64,000 nucleotides of DNA from a bacterium D16-50 (GCA_003612485.1 RAZA01000010.1:80354-144353), one strand, 5' to 3'. Counted from the first letter of the stretch, positions 54,212 to 63,494 are shown. The notes: generated by a model from the letters alone, not told the origin. A program made the numbers and translations.

Positions 54212-55204
54212 ATGGAACTACGAATTGAAAAATATAATAATTCACTGTCGGCATTATGGGATAGGTTTGTGCTGCAGGAAAGCATGAACGGAACCTTTCT
54301 GCAGACGAGAAAATTTATAGAGTACCATCCGGTAGGAAAATTTACAGACAGCTCACTGATTGTCTATAAAGGCAATACAATTGTAGCAGTCCTTTTGGCA
54401 TGTGTCCTTAGCAATGATTCTGCCAAAATCTTCTTTTCTCACAAGGGAACTACATTTGGCGGAATTATTATTTCACACCAATTTTACAGCGCTTTAAATA
54501 TGGATATGTTAATGACTGAACTTGATGGGTATTTTGTGAAAGAAGGATATGACAAAGTGATCCTAAAAATGACAGCACCTATATTCTGCAGACAGAATTC
54601 TGAGCTGATCGACTATTTCTTGTATCAGAGAGGATATGCGCAATATAATGAGCTCAATTACTATATGAAACTAGAGCGATATCAGGACGATATTATGGAA
54701 CAGTTTTCAACGAACAAAAGAAGAAATTACAGATATTCCTTGAAAAACAATTTGACATTTTCCAGACTTGATTCTGCAGAGGAAATCAGACATTTTTATA
54801 ATGTGTTGCTTCAGAACCTAAAAAAGCTAGGTCTGCCTTGTGTACATCGCTATGATGAATTGTTGGATTTAAAATTCAACAGATTCTTCGACAATATAGA
54901 ATTTTACGGTGTATACCATGATGAGGTCATGATTGCCGGCAGTATGGTCTTTTTGTTTCACGGTGATATTCTACATACACAGTATCTGGCTTCGGACGAA
55001 AATTATCTGAAGTTATTTCCCATGGACTTTTTAATCTATCATTTAATAGAAACTGCTCTGCAAAAACAAATGAAGTATCTAACACTTGGTATCTGCACCG
55101 AAGACAATGGAAAATATTTAAATCTTGGCTTATCACGTTTTAAGGAGGGATTTGGAGCGGACTTTTGTATAAACCGTACTTATTATAAAGGTGCCGTCAC
55201 ATAA
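54212..55204 (+). CDS. FemAB-like / GNAT acyltransferase
   Basis: A 330-residue protein with two tandem GNAT-like halves as in FemAB peptidyltransferases. LWDRFVLQESMNGTFLQTRK marks the first half; TNKRRNYRYSLKNNL and YGVYHDEVMIAGSMVFLF the second. It may transfer an aminoacyl or acyl group to a sugar amine of the repeat unit. Substrate unknown. AT-rich, in the polysaccharide operon, 37 bp after the GNAT gene. Confidence 0.75.
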   Translation: MELRIEKYNNSLSALWDRFVLQESMNGTFLQTRKFIEYHPVGKFTDSSLIVYKGNTIVAVLLACVLSNDSAKIFFSHKGTTFGGIIISHQFYSALNMDMLMTELDGYFVKEGYDKVILKMTAPIFCRQNSELIDYFLYQRGYAQYNELNYYMKLERYQDDIMEQFSTNKRRNYRYSLKNNLTFSRLDSAEEIRHFYNVLLQNLKKLGLPCVHRYDELLDLKFNRFFDNIEFYGVYHDEVMIAGSMVFLFHGDILHTQYLASDENYLKLFPMDFLIYHLIETALQKQMKYLTLGICTEDNGKYLNLGLSRFKEGFGADFCINRTYYKGAVT

Positions 55205-55354
55205 TTCAGAAATAATATGTACAAAAGAAAAGTTGACCGAACACTCTAAGATATTGGCAAAACGGTATTGCTCCAAAAGTCTTTAACCAAAGCCAATTCC
55301 CAGATTACTATCAACACTACACCTTTTTAGCGAAACATTATAAAGGAGGCACTT

Positions 55355-56911
55355 ATGAAAGAGTCAGAAATTCATTTGGGAGATTTAGCGGTGGAAATAC
55401 TGCTGCATTGGAGAAGCATGATTATTTTTATGCTTATTGCAGGTGCCTTGGGAGGACTCTTCAGTTATATAGGATCAGCTCGCAGCTGTCAGGAGCAAGC
55501 TGTCATAATTGAAGAGCTCAAGAAAAAAAGACAAGAAAAACAACAGTTAGAAGAGTTATGGCAAGAAAAGCAGTTATCAAACGATGAAACGGCCCTGAAA
55601 ACCGCTGCAGGTGAACTCTTGAGCAGTTATGGGATCATGCTCAATGAACAGCAAACAAATAATGTAGATTATGTACTGAATTATGAAAAAAACTATTATA
55701 GCCAATTGGAGTATCAAAAACAATCTGTTTTAATGCAGATAGATCCAAATAATGTCCAGAGAGGAGAAATGACTATATTAATCATTTCTGATGATTTGGA
55801 AAAATCCTATAATATTGAAAGAATATATGAGGATATTGTGTGTAGCGCAGAATTGCTTGAAGAAATGGGAAGGCAGTCTGGGTTAGAGACAAAATACATT
55901 AATGAAATTTATTCGCTTACCCGAAGCGCTTCTGACAGTCAGACAAGCGGAGATACCTTTAAAATAACAATTTCCCATTACGATAAAGAATTGTGTCTAA
56001 GATTTATGCAAAATATCTTAGATTATATAGATTCAAAGCGTGCTTTAATAGAAAAAAAGCGAGGCCCCCATGAAGTAATCAATATAGAGCAGGCAATAGC
56101 CACGATATCAGTCAAAAGCATCGCAAATGCACAAGCCTCTGTTGCGCAAAATATTTTGGACATCAAAACGAATATTTTAAACAGAAAGTCTTCTTTCACC
56201 AATGAAGAGTGGTATTATTATAACTTATTAACGATAGGAAAATTAATAGGGAGTCCATACGGCTCCCCCGAAGATCCTTGGGCTGCCGTTTATATGGAAA
56301 CCCTTGAAACGACTGCCGATTATGATGCGGCTGTCACTCCAAAATTCAACATAGTATATGTGTTGGGCGGCATGATTCTTTTTTCATTTACTTATGCATT
56401 CTTGATATTTATGAAATATGTGCTGAACAATAAGATAAAATCTACGGATCAATTTGATGAATTATACAAGATTCCACAGTTAGGACATATTCCGACAAGC
56501 GGCAGCGAAAAGAAGCCATTGGATTTTATAGATAAGGGAATTCTGGCCTTCCGCAACCGGAATAAAAGAAGATTTACTCAAAATGAAGCTGTTAACCTAG
56601 CTGCAGCAGCGGTAAAAATGGCTGCTCGCAAAGATCAGCTAGATACAATTTGCCTTATTGGATGCACATTTAATGATACGGCTTTAAGCATTTGCAAAGA
56701 CATTCAAGACAATTTGGCAAAGGATGGAATTAATGTGTATATTCTCGACAATGTGCTATATAACGCGCAGACAATGGAAAAATTGAGCGAACTCAAGGGA
56801 GCGGTTTTAGCAGAAACGGCCGGTAACGCTTTATATACAGAAATTGCACAAGAATTAGAGCTGTTAAAGAGACAGCAAATCAATATATTAGGGGGAATGA
56901 TATTAGAATAA
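55355..56911 (+). CDS. Wzz-like chain-length protein with degenerate BY-kinase-like C-terminal domain
   Basis: A 518-residue protein. The first membrane helix is about 20-40 (IIFMLIAGALGGLFSYI), a coiled-coil-rich external part follows, and the second helix is about 330-355 (FNIVYVLGGMILFSFTYAFL). The cytoplasmic tail (about 400-518) reads DTICLIGCTFNDTALSICKD, KGAVLAETAGNALYTEIAQE, and ends INILGGMILE. It follows the fold of CpsD-type tyrosine kinases but lacks Walker A (no G-K-S/T) and the tyrosine tail. It probably controls chain length. Last intact gene of the locus; a hairpin terminator follows. Confidence 0.8.
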   Translation: MKESEIHLGDLAVEILLHWRSMIIFMLIAGALGGLFSYIGSARSCQEQAVIIEELKKKRQEKQQLEELWQEKQLSNDETALKTAAGELLSSYGIMLNEQQTNNVDYVLNYEKNYYSQLEYQKQSVLMQIDPNNVQRGEMTILIISDDLEKSYNIERIYEDIVCSAELLEEMGRQSGLETKYINEIYSLTRSASDSQTSGDTFKITISHYDKELCLRFMQNILDYIDSKRALIEKKRGPHEVINIEQAIATISVKSIANAQASVAQNILDIKTNILNRKSSFTNEEWYYYNLLTIGKLIGSPYGSPEDPWAAVYMETLETTADYDAAVTPKFNIVYVLGGMILFSFTYAFLIFMKYVLNNKIKSTDQFDELYKIPQLGHIPTSGSEKKPLDFIDKGILAFRNRNKRRFTQNEAVNLAAAAVKMAARKDQLDTICLIGCTFNDTALSICKDIQDNLAKDGINVYILDNVLYNAQTMEKLSELKGAVLAETAGNALYTEIAQELELLKRQQINILGGMILE

Positions 56912-56933
56912 AACAGTTTTTTCGATCCAATAC

Positions 56934-56960
56934 GGCATTTGGGGGCATGCCCAAAATGCC
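56934..56960 (+). terminator. Terminator of the polysaccharide operon
   Basis: Stem GGCATTTGGG with near-perfect complement CCCAAAATGCC, followed by TATTTCCATTTTTCC, 23 bp after the Wzz-like gene. Confidence 0.65.
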
Positions 56961-57238
56961 TATTTCCATTTTTCCTATGGATAAAGAATGAAAGCTGTGA
57001 AAATAGCGCCTGCTGCTAGGAGAAGTTTTTCTCTGGTATACATTTTTGTGACAACTTCCCTTTGGAAGGAGCGGCTTGCCACGGAGGATCTATCAGTTAC
57101 CATTCGTGAATATGGCGTTTTTATACTACTTACATTATCATCGCAACTAATTTTATATGAGGATAGATTTGTATTGAAATTTATATCCGGAAACAGCTCA
57201 CTGACCTCTTACTGCATTGCCACCAACGGCGCAGCTGA

Positions 57239-57484
57239 ACTTGTTTCACCGGCTGCGGCATAGAGGGGGATACACTGCGGATATGCCAACAGCTGCGGGA
57301 CATGCTGGAAAAGGAAAGCCTCGCGGTGCATGTCCTTGGCGATATGCTTTATAATGTGGAAGGCATGGAAAAGATACGCGCCGCAAAAGGGGTTGTGCTG
57401 GTCGAGACTGCAGATGTCTCTCCGTATGCGGAGGTAGCGAGGGAAATAGAGCTGTCGAAGAGGCAGGGGGCGGGGATTCTGGGG
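57239..57484 (+). pseudogene. Fragment of a Wzz-like C-terminal domain, remnant 1
   Basis: An open stretch of about 82 codons reads FTGCGIEGDTLRICQQLRDM, then VHVLGDMLYNVEGMEKI, KGVVLVETADVSPYAEVARE and KRQGAGILG. It aligns without large gaps to the last 85 residues of the Wzz-like protein just upstream. Stops bound it and no N-terminal part is present. It is a decayed paralogue, more GC-rich than its intact relative. Confidence 0.75.
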
Positions 57485-57689
57485 GATCATCATGCTCCCT
57501 ATACGCCGGCAAGCTCTTATTGTTGGAGATCAGATCACTCCAGACCTTGGACCGTCATTTATTTATTCCCCGGAGACATTAATCCTCAACCAATGAAATC
57601 AGCTCATCCGCTGTCGCTATCTGCTCCTAAGCCTCCTCCCTTGTTGCGATATAAAAGCTCACGCAAATAGAGGGCGCAATATTGATGGA

Positions 57690-57764
57690 AAAGCAGGCGT
57701 TACGCTATTTGCGGAAATCGTTCAGGAGCTGCAGCTACTGGAGCAACAAGACATCACGATGCTG
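57690..57764 (+). pseudogene. Fragment of a Wzz-like C-terminal domain, remnant 2
   Basis: A short stretch reads GVTLFAEIVQELQLLEQQDI, matching the tail TEIAQELELLKRQQI of the Wzz-like family. Only about 25 codons remain. The stretch 57485-57895 otherwise holds no supported gene. Confidence 0.55.
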
Positions 57765-57895
57765 AGACCAGCGAGGAATCGTTTGCGTTTACTGCGGTCT
57801 TTTGAACCGAAGATATTGTATCGCCCTTTGGTTTATGATACGATATCCTCAAAACAACTTTCTTCCGCAAGACAGAACGAAGAGGAGTCATTTGC

Positions 57896-59623
57896 ATGGA
57901 AAATAAAGTAAGGCTTCCCATAGGCATTGAGAATTTCAAGGAAATCCGAACAGAAGGCTTTTATTATGCAGACAAGACGGGACTGATTCAAGAGCTTTTG
58001 GACAACTGGGGGAAGGTGAATCTCTTTACCCGACCCAGAAGATTCGGCAAGTCCTTGAACATGAACATGCTGCAGTATTTTTTTGAATACGGTTGCGACG
58101 GCCGCCTTTTTGATGGGCTGGAGATAAGCAGAAAAAAGGAATACTGCAAAAAGTATATGGGCAACTACCCTGTGATATCCATAACCTTAAAGGGCGTAAG
58201 CGCCATGGATTACGGCACTGCCAGAGATATGCTGTGCTCCGTCATAAGGCACGAGGCGATGCGCTTTCAGTTTCTTGCGAAAAGCGAAAGGCTTTCCGGC
58301 GAAGAAGCGGCGCAATACCAAAAGCTGATAAGAGCAGATACTGATCAGGGCCGGGCTGCTGCTTTGACAGATGAAGCGCTTATGAACAGCTTATACGTCC
58401 TCTGCTCTCTTCTCCACAAGCACTACGGCCAGAAAGTTCTTCTATTGATTGACGAGTATGATGTCCCACTGGACAAGGCGCAGCAGTCCGGTTATTACGA
58501 TAAAATGCTCGTCATGCTCCGCAACCTGCTAGGTCAGGTATTAAAGACAAATGACAGCCTCTATTTTGCAGTACTGACAGGCTGCCTGCGGATCGCAAAG
58601 GAAAGCATCTTCACGGGGTTAAATAATCTAAAAGTCTTCTCCATTACAGATGTTCGCTTCAGCGGACAGTTCGGCTTCACTGACAGAGATGTCAGGACGC
58701 TTCTGGAATATTACGGACTTGAAAAACGCTTTGAGGATGTACGAGAGTGGTACGATGGTTATCGATTCGGCAACACAGAGATTTATTGTCCATGGGATGT
58801 GATCAACTATACAGATCTCCTGCTCTCCGAGCCTGATGCCCAGCCTCGTCCGTTCTGGGTCAATACCAGCGGAAACGACATCATACGGCGTTTCATAAGC
58901 ATGGCGACACCGGGGACAAGAAGGGAAATTGAATGCATGGTGGACGGGGGAAGCATTTCCCGGAAGCTCAATCAGGAGTTGACCTATCGGGATCTGTACG
59001 GAGATATCGACAATCTATGGAGCGTGCTCTTCACCACTGGCTATCTTACCCAGCGAGGGCAGATTGGGGACGGGGCCTACAATCTGACAATTCCTAATAG
59101 GGAGATCCGCCAGATATTTGCGGAGCAGATCCTGAAATGGTTTCAGGGGGAAGTGCGCCGGGACACCGCCAGACTGGACGCCTTCTGTGAGGCATTTCTC
59201 AAGGGGGACGCAGAAACCGCAGAAAAGTTGTTCTGTGCTTATCTGGCAAAGACCATTAGCATCCGAGATACAGGAGGCAGAAAGGAAAGAAAAGAAAGCT
59301 TTTATCATGGTATTCTGTTGGGACTGTTCAGCTATTGGGAGGGCTGGATCGTCATCTCCAATGCCGAGTCGGGAGAGGGCTACAGCGACATTCTGATCGA
59401 GAATGAAACGGGCACTCTAGGCATTGTGATCGAGATCAAGTATGCTGGGGACGGCAACCTGAAAAAGGGGTGTCAGGAAGCACTGGCGCAAATAGTGAGG
59501 CTTGGGTATGAGGATCGACTGCGGCAAGATGGCATGGAGACCATCCTTAGGTATGGGATTGCTTGCTACAAAAAAAAGTGCATGATTTGTCTGGCTGATC
59601 CTTTCCTTGTACACAATCCATGA
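57896..59623 (+). CDS. AAA-ATPase-like / PD-(D/E)XK nuclease family protein, copy 2
   Basis: A 575-residue paralogue of copies 1 and 3. P-loop variant RPRRFGKSLNMNMLQYFFEY, Walker B LLLIDEYDVPLDKA, GCLRIAKESIFTGLNN, REWYDGYRFGNTEIYCPWDV, FWVNTSGNDIIRRF, and the C-terminal nuclease-like GEGYSDIL and IVIEIKYAGDGN. The start follows GAGGAG. Its last four bases overlap the next small frame. It sits between decayed Wzz fragments, so it may have arrived by insertion. Function unproven. Confidence 0.87.
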   Translation: MENKVRLPIGIENFKEIRTEGFYYADKTGLIQELLDNWGKVNLFTRPRRFGKSLNMNMLQYFFEYGCDGRLFDGLEISRKKEYCKKYMGNYPVISITLKGVSAMDYGTARDMLCSVIRHEAMRFQFLAKSERLSGEEAAQYQKLIRADTDQGRAAALTDEALMNSLYVLCSLLHKHYGQKVLLLIDEYDVPLDKAQQSGYYDKMLVMLRNLLGQVLKTNDSLYFAVLTGCLRIAKESIFTGLNNLKVFSITDVRFSGQFGFTDRDVRTLLEYYGLEKRFEDVREWYDGYRFGNTEIYCPWDVINYTDLLLSEPDAQPRPFWVNTSGNDIIRRFISMATPGTRREIECMVDGGSISRKLNQELTYRDLYGDIDNLWSVLFTTGYLTQRGQIGDGAYNLTIPNREIRQIFAEQILKWFQGEVRRDTARLDAFCEAFLKGDAETAEKLFCAYLAKTISIRDTGGRKERKESFYHGILLGLFSYWEGWIVISNAESGEGYSDILIENETGTLGIVIEIKYAGDGNLKKGCQEALAQIVRLGYEDRLRQDGMETILRYGIACYKKKCMICLADPFLVHNP

Positions 59624-59859
59624 ATCTGGCCATAACGGAATCTAAGCTGGCCAAACAGAAAAATGGCCTGAAAGCGATCGGCCTTATCGGCTGCAAAGAC
59701 AAGGCATCCCATTGCTTGGGGGAATCATTGCGGAATAAATTTGACAAGTACTTTCCCGCCTTCTGCAGGCAAAAGAAGCCGGATGTAAAAATACAAGGCT
59801 TCCCAGCGGAATCGTCCATTTTGAAGAAATCCAAAAGAACGATTTCACTCTGCAGATAA
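59620..59859 (+). pseudogene. Fragment of a Wzz-like C-terminal domain, remnant 3
   Basis: A 79-codon frame starting ATGA-coupled to the AAA gene. It contains LAKQKNGLKAIGLIGCKDKA and SHCLGESLRNKFDKYF, resembling RKDQLDTICLIGCTFNDTAL of the intact Wzz-like tail, i.e. the beginning of the domain whose end is seen in remnant 2. It may be a small expressed protein but is more likely a remnant. Confidence 0.5.
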
Positions 59860-59910
59860 GGCGGGACTGCTAAAAAGAGCTTCCGTCTTTCAGGCCAGCG
59901 TCGTGAATCC

Positions 59911-61152
59911 TCACAGATTCTCCAGCGCCTTCAGCACCAGATCCTCATCATCATCGAACATATGGGAATACCTGTCAAAGATGGTTTTCTGCGTATCCCC
60001 CGACACTTTCTCTATCACCGGCAGAGGAACTCCCTTTCTCATGAGATTGCTGATGAATGTATGCCGAAAGCTGTGGCAGGTACAGTGGGGAATTTCCAGC
60101 TTCCTGCAGACTGAGGCCAGACGGCCGATGTATGTATCGTAGGTGTCGGTGAAGATTCTGTCTGCTCTGCTTCCCTCCCAGACCTGAAAGCCGTCCTTGT
60201 ACAGCCCTACAACAGCCGGGCTCAGGGGGATCTTGCGGTTTTTCTTATTCTTTGTGGTGTCCTTTGGCGTGCCGTCCCGCAGAATTGTTTTGCTGATGTT
60301 CAGCCGCATTCTTTCATGCTTCCTATTTCTTGTCCCATCACTCTCTTTCCCTATCCCGTCACTCTCTGCCGCAGCACTGCAGGCAGCATCCCCTTCCTGA
60401 CCGCACATTCCGCTCTTCTCTCCTGCCCCGTGCTTCTGATAGGGAACGAGCACTTCAAAATCCGCCCATGTCAGCGCCATGCACTCTCCGATTCTGATCC
60501 CGGTATAGTATAAAATGTTCAGCATAAACCGGAAATTGCGGTCCCTGCTGTAAACGCCGTCTAAATACCCGTCTATCTTATTCCACTCTTCTCTTGTCAC
60601 GATTCTGATCCTATCGGTTTTTCCTGCCTTCACGTTGTCCGCCCTTGCCAAGGGATGTTCGCTGATCAGACGTTTCCTATAGGTCAGGTTGATAAGCTTG
60701 CGGAACGTGGCGTTTAAAGTATTGATCGTCTCATCCTTATATTTCTCCCGGCATCTGGCAAACACATCTTCGTACATCTCCTCTGTTATATCATCTATGC
60801 GAGTATTCAGGGGAATAAACTCCCCCAGCATCTTTACATAGTAGGATGCATTCAGCATCGTAGCCTTGCTGTAGTTCTGAGCCTTGGCCTTATTCTTCCA
60901 CAGCTCATAGGATTCCTGAAGGGTTATCTCCCTATTTTCCTCGCTCCCTCTGCTGTTTCTCCGTTTCAGAAGCGCCAGCTCCGTTCTCGCTTCATCCAGA
61001 GTCAAAAGGCCATATTTCCATTTTGCCTTATAATCATTTTTCTGTTTCTCGGCATTGTAGGTCTTGTAATTGTATTTGATGTCGTATCTCTTGGTACTTG
61101 TATTGTAGTAAATATTTCTATCCTCCGTCTTGATCCTCTTTTGTCCTGCCAT
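59911..61152 (-). CDS. Tyrosine-type site-specific integrase
   Basis: A 413-residue phage/ICE-type integrase. An N-terminal arm-binding segment (YNTSTKRYDIKYNYKTYNAE) is followed by a SAM-like core-binding domain (about 90-190) and a catalytic domain with Arg in YYTGIRIGECMALTW (about 218), H-x-x-R in CHSFRHTFISNL (about 360) and the nucleophile Tyr in IFDRYSHMFD (about 393). An insertion of about 50 residues rich in Gly/Ser/Glu follows the Arg box. AAAGGAG precedes the ATG. No excisionase, other mobility genes or tRNA target is seen nearby. Confidence 0.92.
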   Translation of the reverse strand: MAGQKRIKTEDRNIYYNTSTKRYDIKYNYKTYNAEKQKNDYKAKWKYGLLTLDEARTELALLKRRNSRGSEENREITLQESYELWKNKAKAQNYSKATMLNASYYVKMLGEFIPLNTRIDDITEEMYEDVFARCREKYKDETINTLNATFRKLINLTYRKRLISEHPLARADNVKAGKTDRIRIVTREEWNKIDGYLDGVYSRDRNFRFMLNILYYTGIRIGECMALTWADFEVLVPYQKHGAGEKSGMCGQEGDAACSAAAESDGIGKESDGTRNRKHERMRLNISKTILRDGTPKDTTKNKKNRKIPLSPAVVGLYKDGFQVWEGSRADRIFTDTYDTYIGRLASVCRKLEIPHCTCHSFRHTFISNLMRKGVPLPVIEKVSGDTQKTIFDRYSHMFDDDEDLVLKALENL

Positions 61153-61344
61153 GGGTTTTCTCCTTTGTATCTTTTGTTTTTCATTTTACTACAAAATCTA
61201 TACAAAAGTCACTTGAAAAAAACAATAATGTAAAATGCCGGGCAAAAACATTTCTCTTTCCCTTCGTTTGTGGTAAACTAAATCTAAAAGCAGTTGTTTT
61301 GAATCGATGCTTCCCGCATTCTGCAGCCGAAAGGAGCCGGATAT

Positions 61345-63054
61345 ATGCAAAACAAGGCAAAACTTCCCATCGGAATCGAGAATTTTGAGGAAATCCGAAC
61401 CGAAGGATTTTACTATGTGGACAAGACGGGACTGATCAAAGAGCTTCTGGACAACTGGGGAAAAGTGAACTTGTTTACCCGCCCCAGAAGGTTCGGCAAA
61501 TCCCTGAACATGAATATGCTACAATATTTTTTTGAATATGGCTGCGATGCCTCCCTCTTTCAGGGTCTGGCAATCAGCCGGGAACATGATTACTGTAAAA
61601 GGTACATGGGGAGCTTTCCCGTGATATCCATAACCTTAAAAGGGGCGGGTGCCGGAGATTACGGCACCGCCCGGGATATGCTATGTTCCGTGGTCAGGCA
61701 CGAAGCCATGCGCTTTCCGTTCCTCTCTAGCAGCTCCAAGCTTTCCTGCGAAGAAAAAAATCAATACAGAAAATTAGCAGAGACCGATGCAGCAAAGGGA
61801 CATCAGTCCGGGCTGACGGACGAAGCCCTCATCAACAGCCTCTATGTCCTCTGCGCGCTGCTGCATAAGCACTATGGTCAAAAAGTCATTCTGCTCATTG
61901 ATGAATATGACGTGCCGCTGGACAAGGCCCAGCAATTCGGCTACTATGACGAAATGCTTCTTCTGCTCCGGAGCCTGTTTGCCCAGGCCTTGAAGAGCAA
62001 TGGCAGCCTATATTTTGCTGTTCTCACCGGCTGCCTCAGGATAGCCAGAGAAAGCATTTTTACCGGATTGAACAATATGAATGTTTTCTCCATCACAGAT
62101 GTCTTCTGCTGCACACAGTTCGGCTTCACCGCCGAGGAGGTGAGGACATTGTTGGCCTATTACGGCTTTGAAAAAAGCTTTGAGACCGTCAGGGAATGGT
62201 ATGACGGGTATCGCTTCGGTGATGCGGAGATATACTGCCCTTGGGATGTGATCAATTACGCAAGGCTGCTGCGTTCGGAACCGGATGCATCGCCCAGAGC
62301 GTTCTGGGTCAATACCAGCGGAAACGATATCATCCGGCATTTCTTGGAAAAGGCTACACAAGGCACAAAACGGGAGCTGGAGGCTCTGGTAGACGGCGGA
62401 TGTACCCTCCGGGGCATTGACCAGAATCTGACCTACAGGGATTTGTACAAAAGTATCGACAACCTATGGAGCGTGCTTTTTATGACCGGCTATCTGACCC
62501 AGAGGGGAAAGACGGCGGAGGGACTCTATCGGCTGACCATACCTAATCAGGAAATCCGGCAGGTATTCGTTCAGCAGATACTGGAATGGTTCTGCGACGA
62601 GGCCGGCAGAGACGGTTCTGCATTGGACGACTTCTGTGAGGCATTCCTTCAGGCCGATAGGGAAACTGCAGAAAGAATGCTGAATATGTATCTAAGCAAA
62701 ACCATAAGCATCCGGGATACGGGAGGACGCAGCGGAAGGCGGGAGAGCTTCTATCATGGCGTTCTGCTGGGGCTTTTGAGCCATAGGGAGGAATGGGCGG
62801 TCATCTCCAACGCAGAATCCGGCGACGGATACAGCGACATTCTCATCGAAGATGAGTCCAGAGCCGTCGGCATGGTAATTGAGCTCAAATATTCCGAGGA
62901 CGGGGATCTGGAGAAGAGCTGCAGGGAAGCTCTGAGACAGATAGAGCAGCTGAAATATGAGACTCGCCTATGGCAGGACGGCATGGAGACAATCTTTAAA
63001 TACGGAATTGCGTGTCATAAAAAAAGATGTCAGATACTCCTGCAAAGGGACTGA
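61345..63054 (+). CDS. AAA-ATPase-like / PD-(D/E)XK nuclease family protein, copy 3
   Basis: A 569-residue paralogue, closest to copy 2. P-loop variant RPRRFGKSLNMNML, Walker B ILLIDEYDVPLDKAQ, GCLRIARESIFTGLNNMN, EWYDGYRFGDAEIYCPWDV, FWVNTSGNDIIRHF, C-terminal GDGYSDIL and MVIELKYSEDGDLEKSC. AAAGGAG precedes the ATG. It lies divergent from the integrase and is closed by a long-stem terminator. Function unproven, as for the other copies. Confidence 0.87.
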   Translation: MQNKAKLPIGIENFEEIRTEGFYYVDKTGLIKELLDNWGKVNLFTRPRRFGKSLNMNMLQYFFEYGCDASLFQGLAISREHDYCKRYMGSFPVISITLKGAGAGDYGTARDMLCSVVRHEAMRFPFLSSSSKLSCEEKNQYRKLAETDAAKGHQSGLTDEALINSLYVLCALLHKHYGQKVILLIDEYDVPLDKAQQFGYYDEMLLLLRSLFAQALKSNGSLYFAVLTGCLRIARESIFTGLNNMNVFSITDVFCCTQFGFTAEEVRTLLAYYGFEKSFETVREWYDGYRFGDAEIYCPWDVINYARLLRSEPDASPRAFWVNTSGNDIIRHFLEKATQGTKRELEALVDGGCTLRGIDQNLTYRDLYKSIDNLWSVLFMTGYLTQRGKTAEGLYRLTIPNQEIRQVFVQQILEWFCDEAGRDGSALDDFCEAFLQADRETAERMLNMYLSKTISIRDTGGRSGRRESFYHGVLLGLLSHREEWAVISNAESGDGYSDILIEDESRAVGMVIELKYSEDGDLEKSCREALRQIEQLKYETRLWQDGMETIFKYGIACHKKRCQILLQRD

Positions 63055-63072
63055 TCACAATGCAGGAACCCA

Positions 63073-63138
63073 ATAAAACGGCTCCTTTTTGGAAAGAATC
63101 AGATTCTCAGGATTCTTATCAAAAAGGAGCCGTTTTAT
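63073..63138. terminator. Long-stem bidirectional terminator
   Basis: An 18-bp perfect stem ATAAAACGGCTCCTTTTT (63073-63090) with its complement at 63121-63138, and a 30-nt loop that itself contains GAATC/GATTC. It ends the third AAA gene and insulates the following operon. Confidence 0.8.
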
Positions 63139-63278
63139 CTTCATATCTCCCCTTTCGTTCACCGTTATAATATCTATTTCATTATTTTCTCTGTACTGCT
63201 TCAATATTGTATCAAAACTGGAGAATACCGCTAATATGATCCGGTGTTTGCCCTCTCTGTGGACGTTGTCAAATCCCT

Positions 63279-63413
63279 CCCCCTTACTACGAATTCCATA
63301 CGAAACCCTGCCGAAATATACGAATCCCCGCCCTCCCCGGACCCTCCGGAGGCCCCCTGCGCCCGGCCCCGGGCGCAGGGGGCCTTTCGGGCGGCGAAAA
63401 TTGGGAAGGCAGG
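63279..63413 (+). repeat. 135-bp leader repeat, copy 2, with GC-rich hairpin
   Basis: Identical to 33090-33224. Hairpin arms are at 63351-63366 and 63369-63384. It lies 80 bp before the DegT aminotransferase start. The 440-bp stretch 63055-63494 otherwise holds the terminator above, AT-rich DNA in which a promoter is expected but not clear, and an inverted pair GGGCCATGG/CCATGGCCC around 63413-63460. Confidence 0.9.
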
Positions 63414-63494
63414 GGCCATGGAGGGCTGCCGTCCCCTCTCACCACGTGGTCCATGGCCCGTGTACGGCCCGGACGTTCAGTGGAGGTAATGGAA

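Noticed and set aside
59860..61344. tRNA gene or att site beside the integrase
   Set aside because: I could not find a cloverleaf or a convincing direct repeat at either side of the integrase gene.
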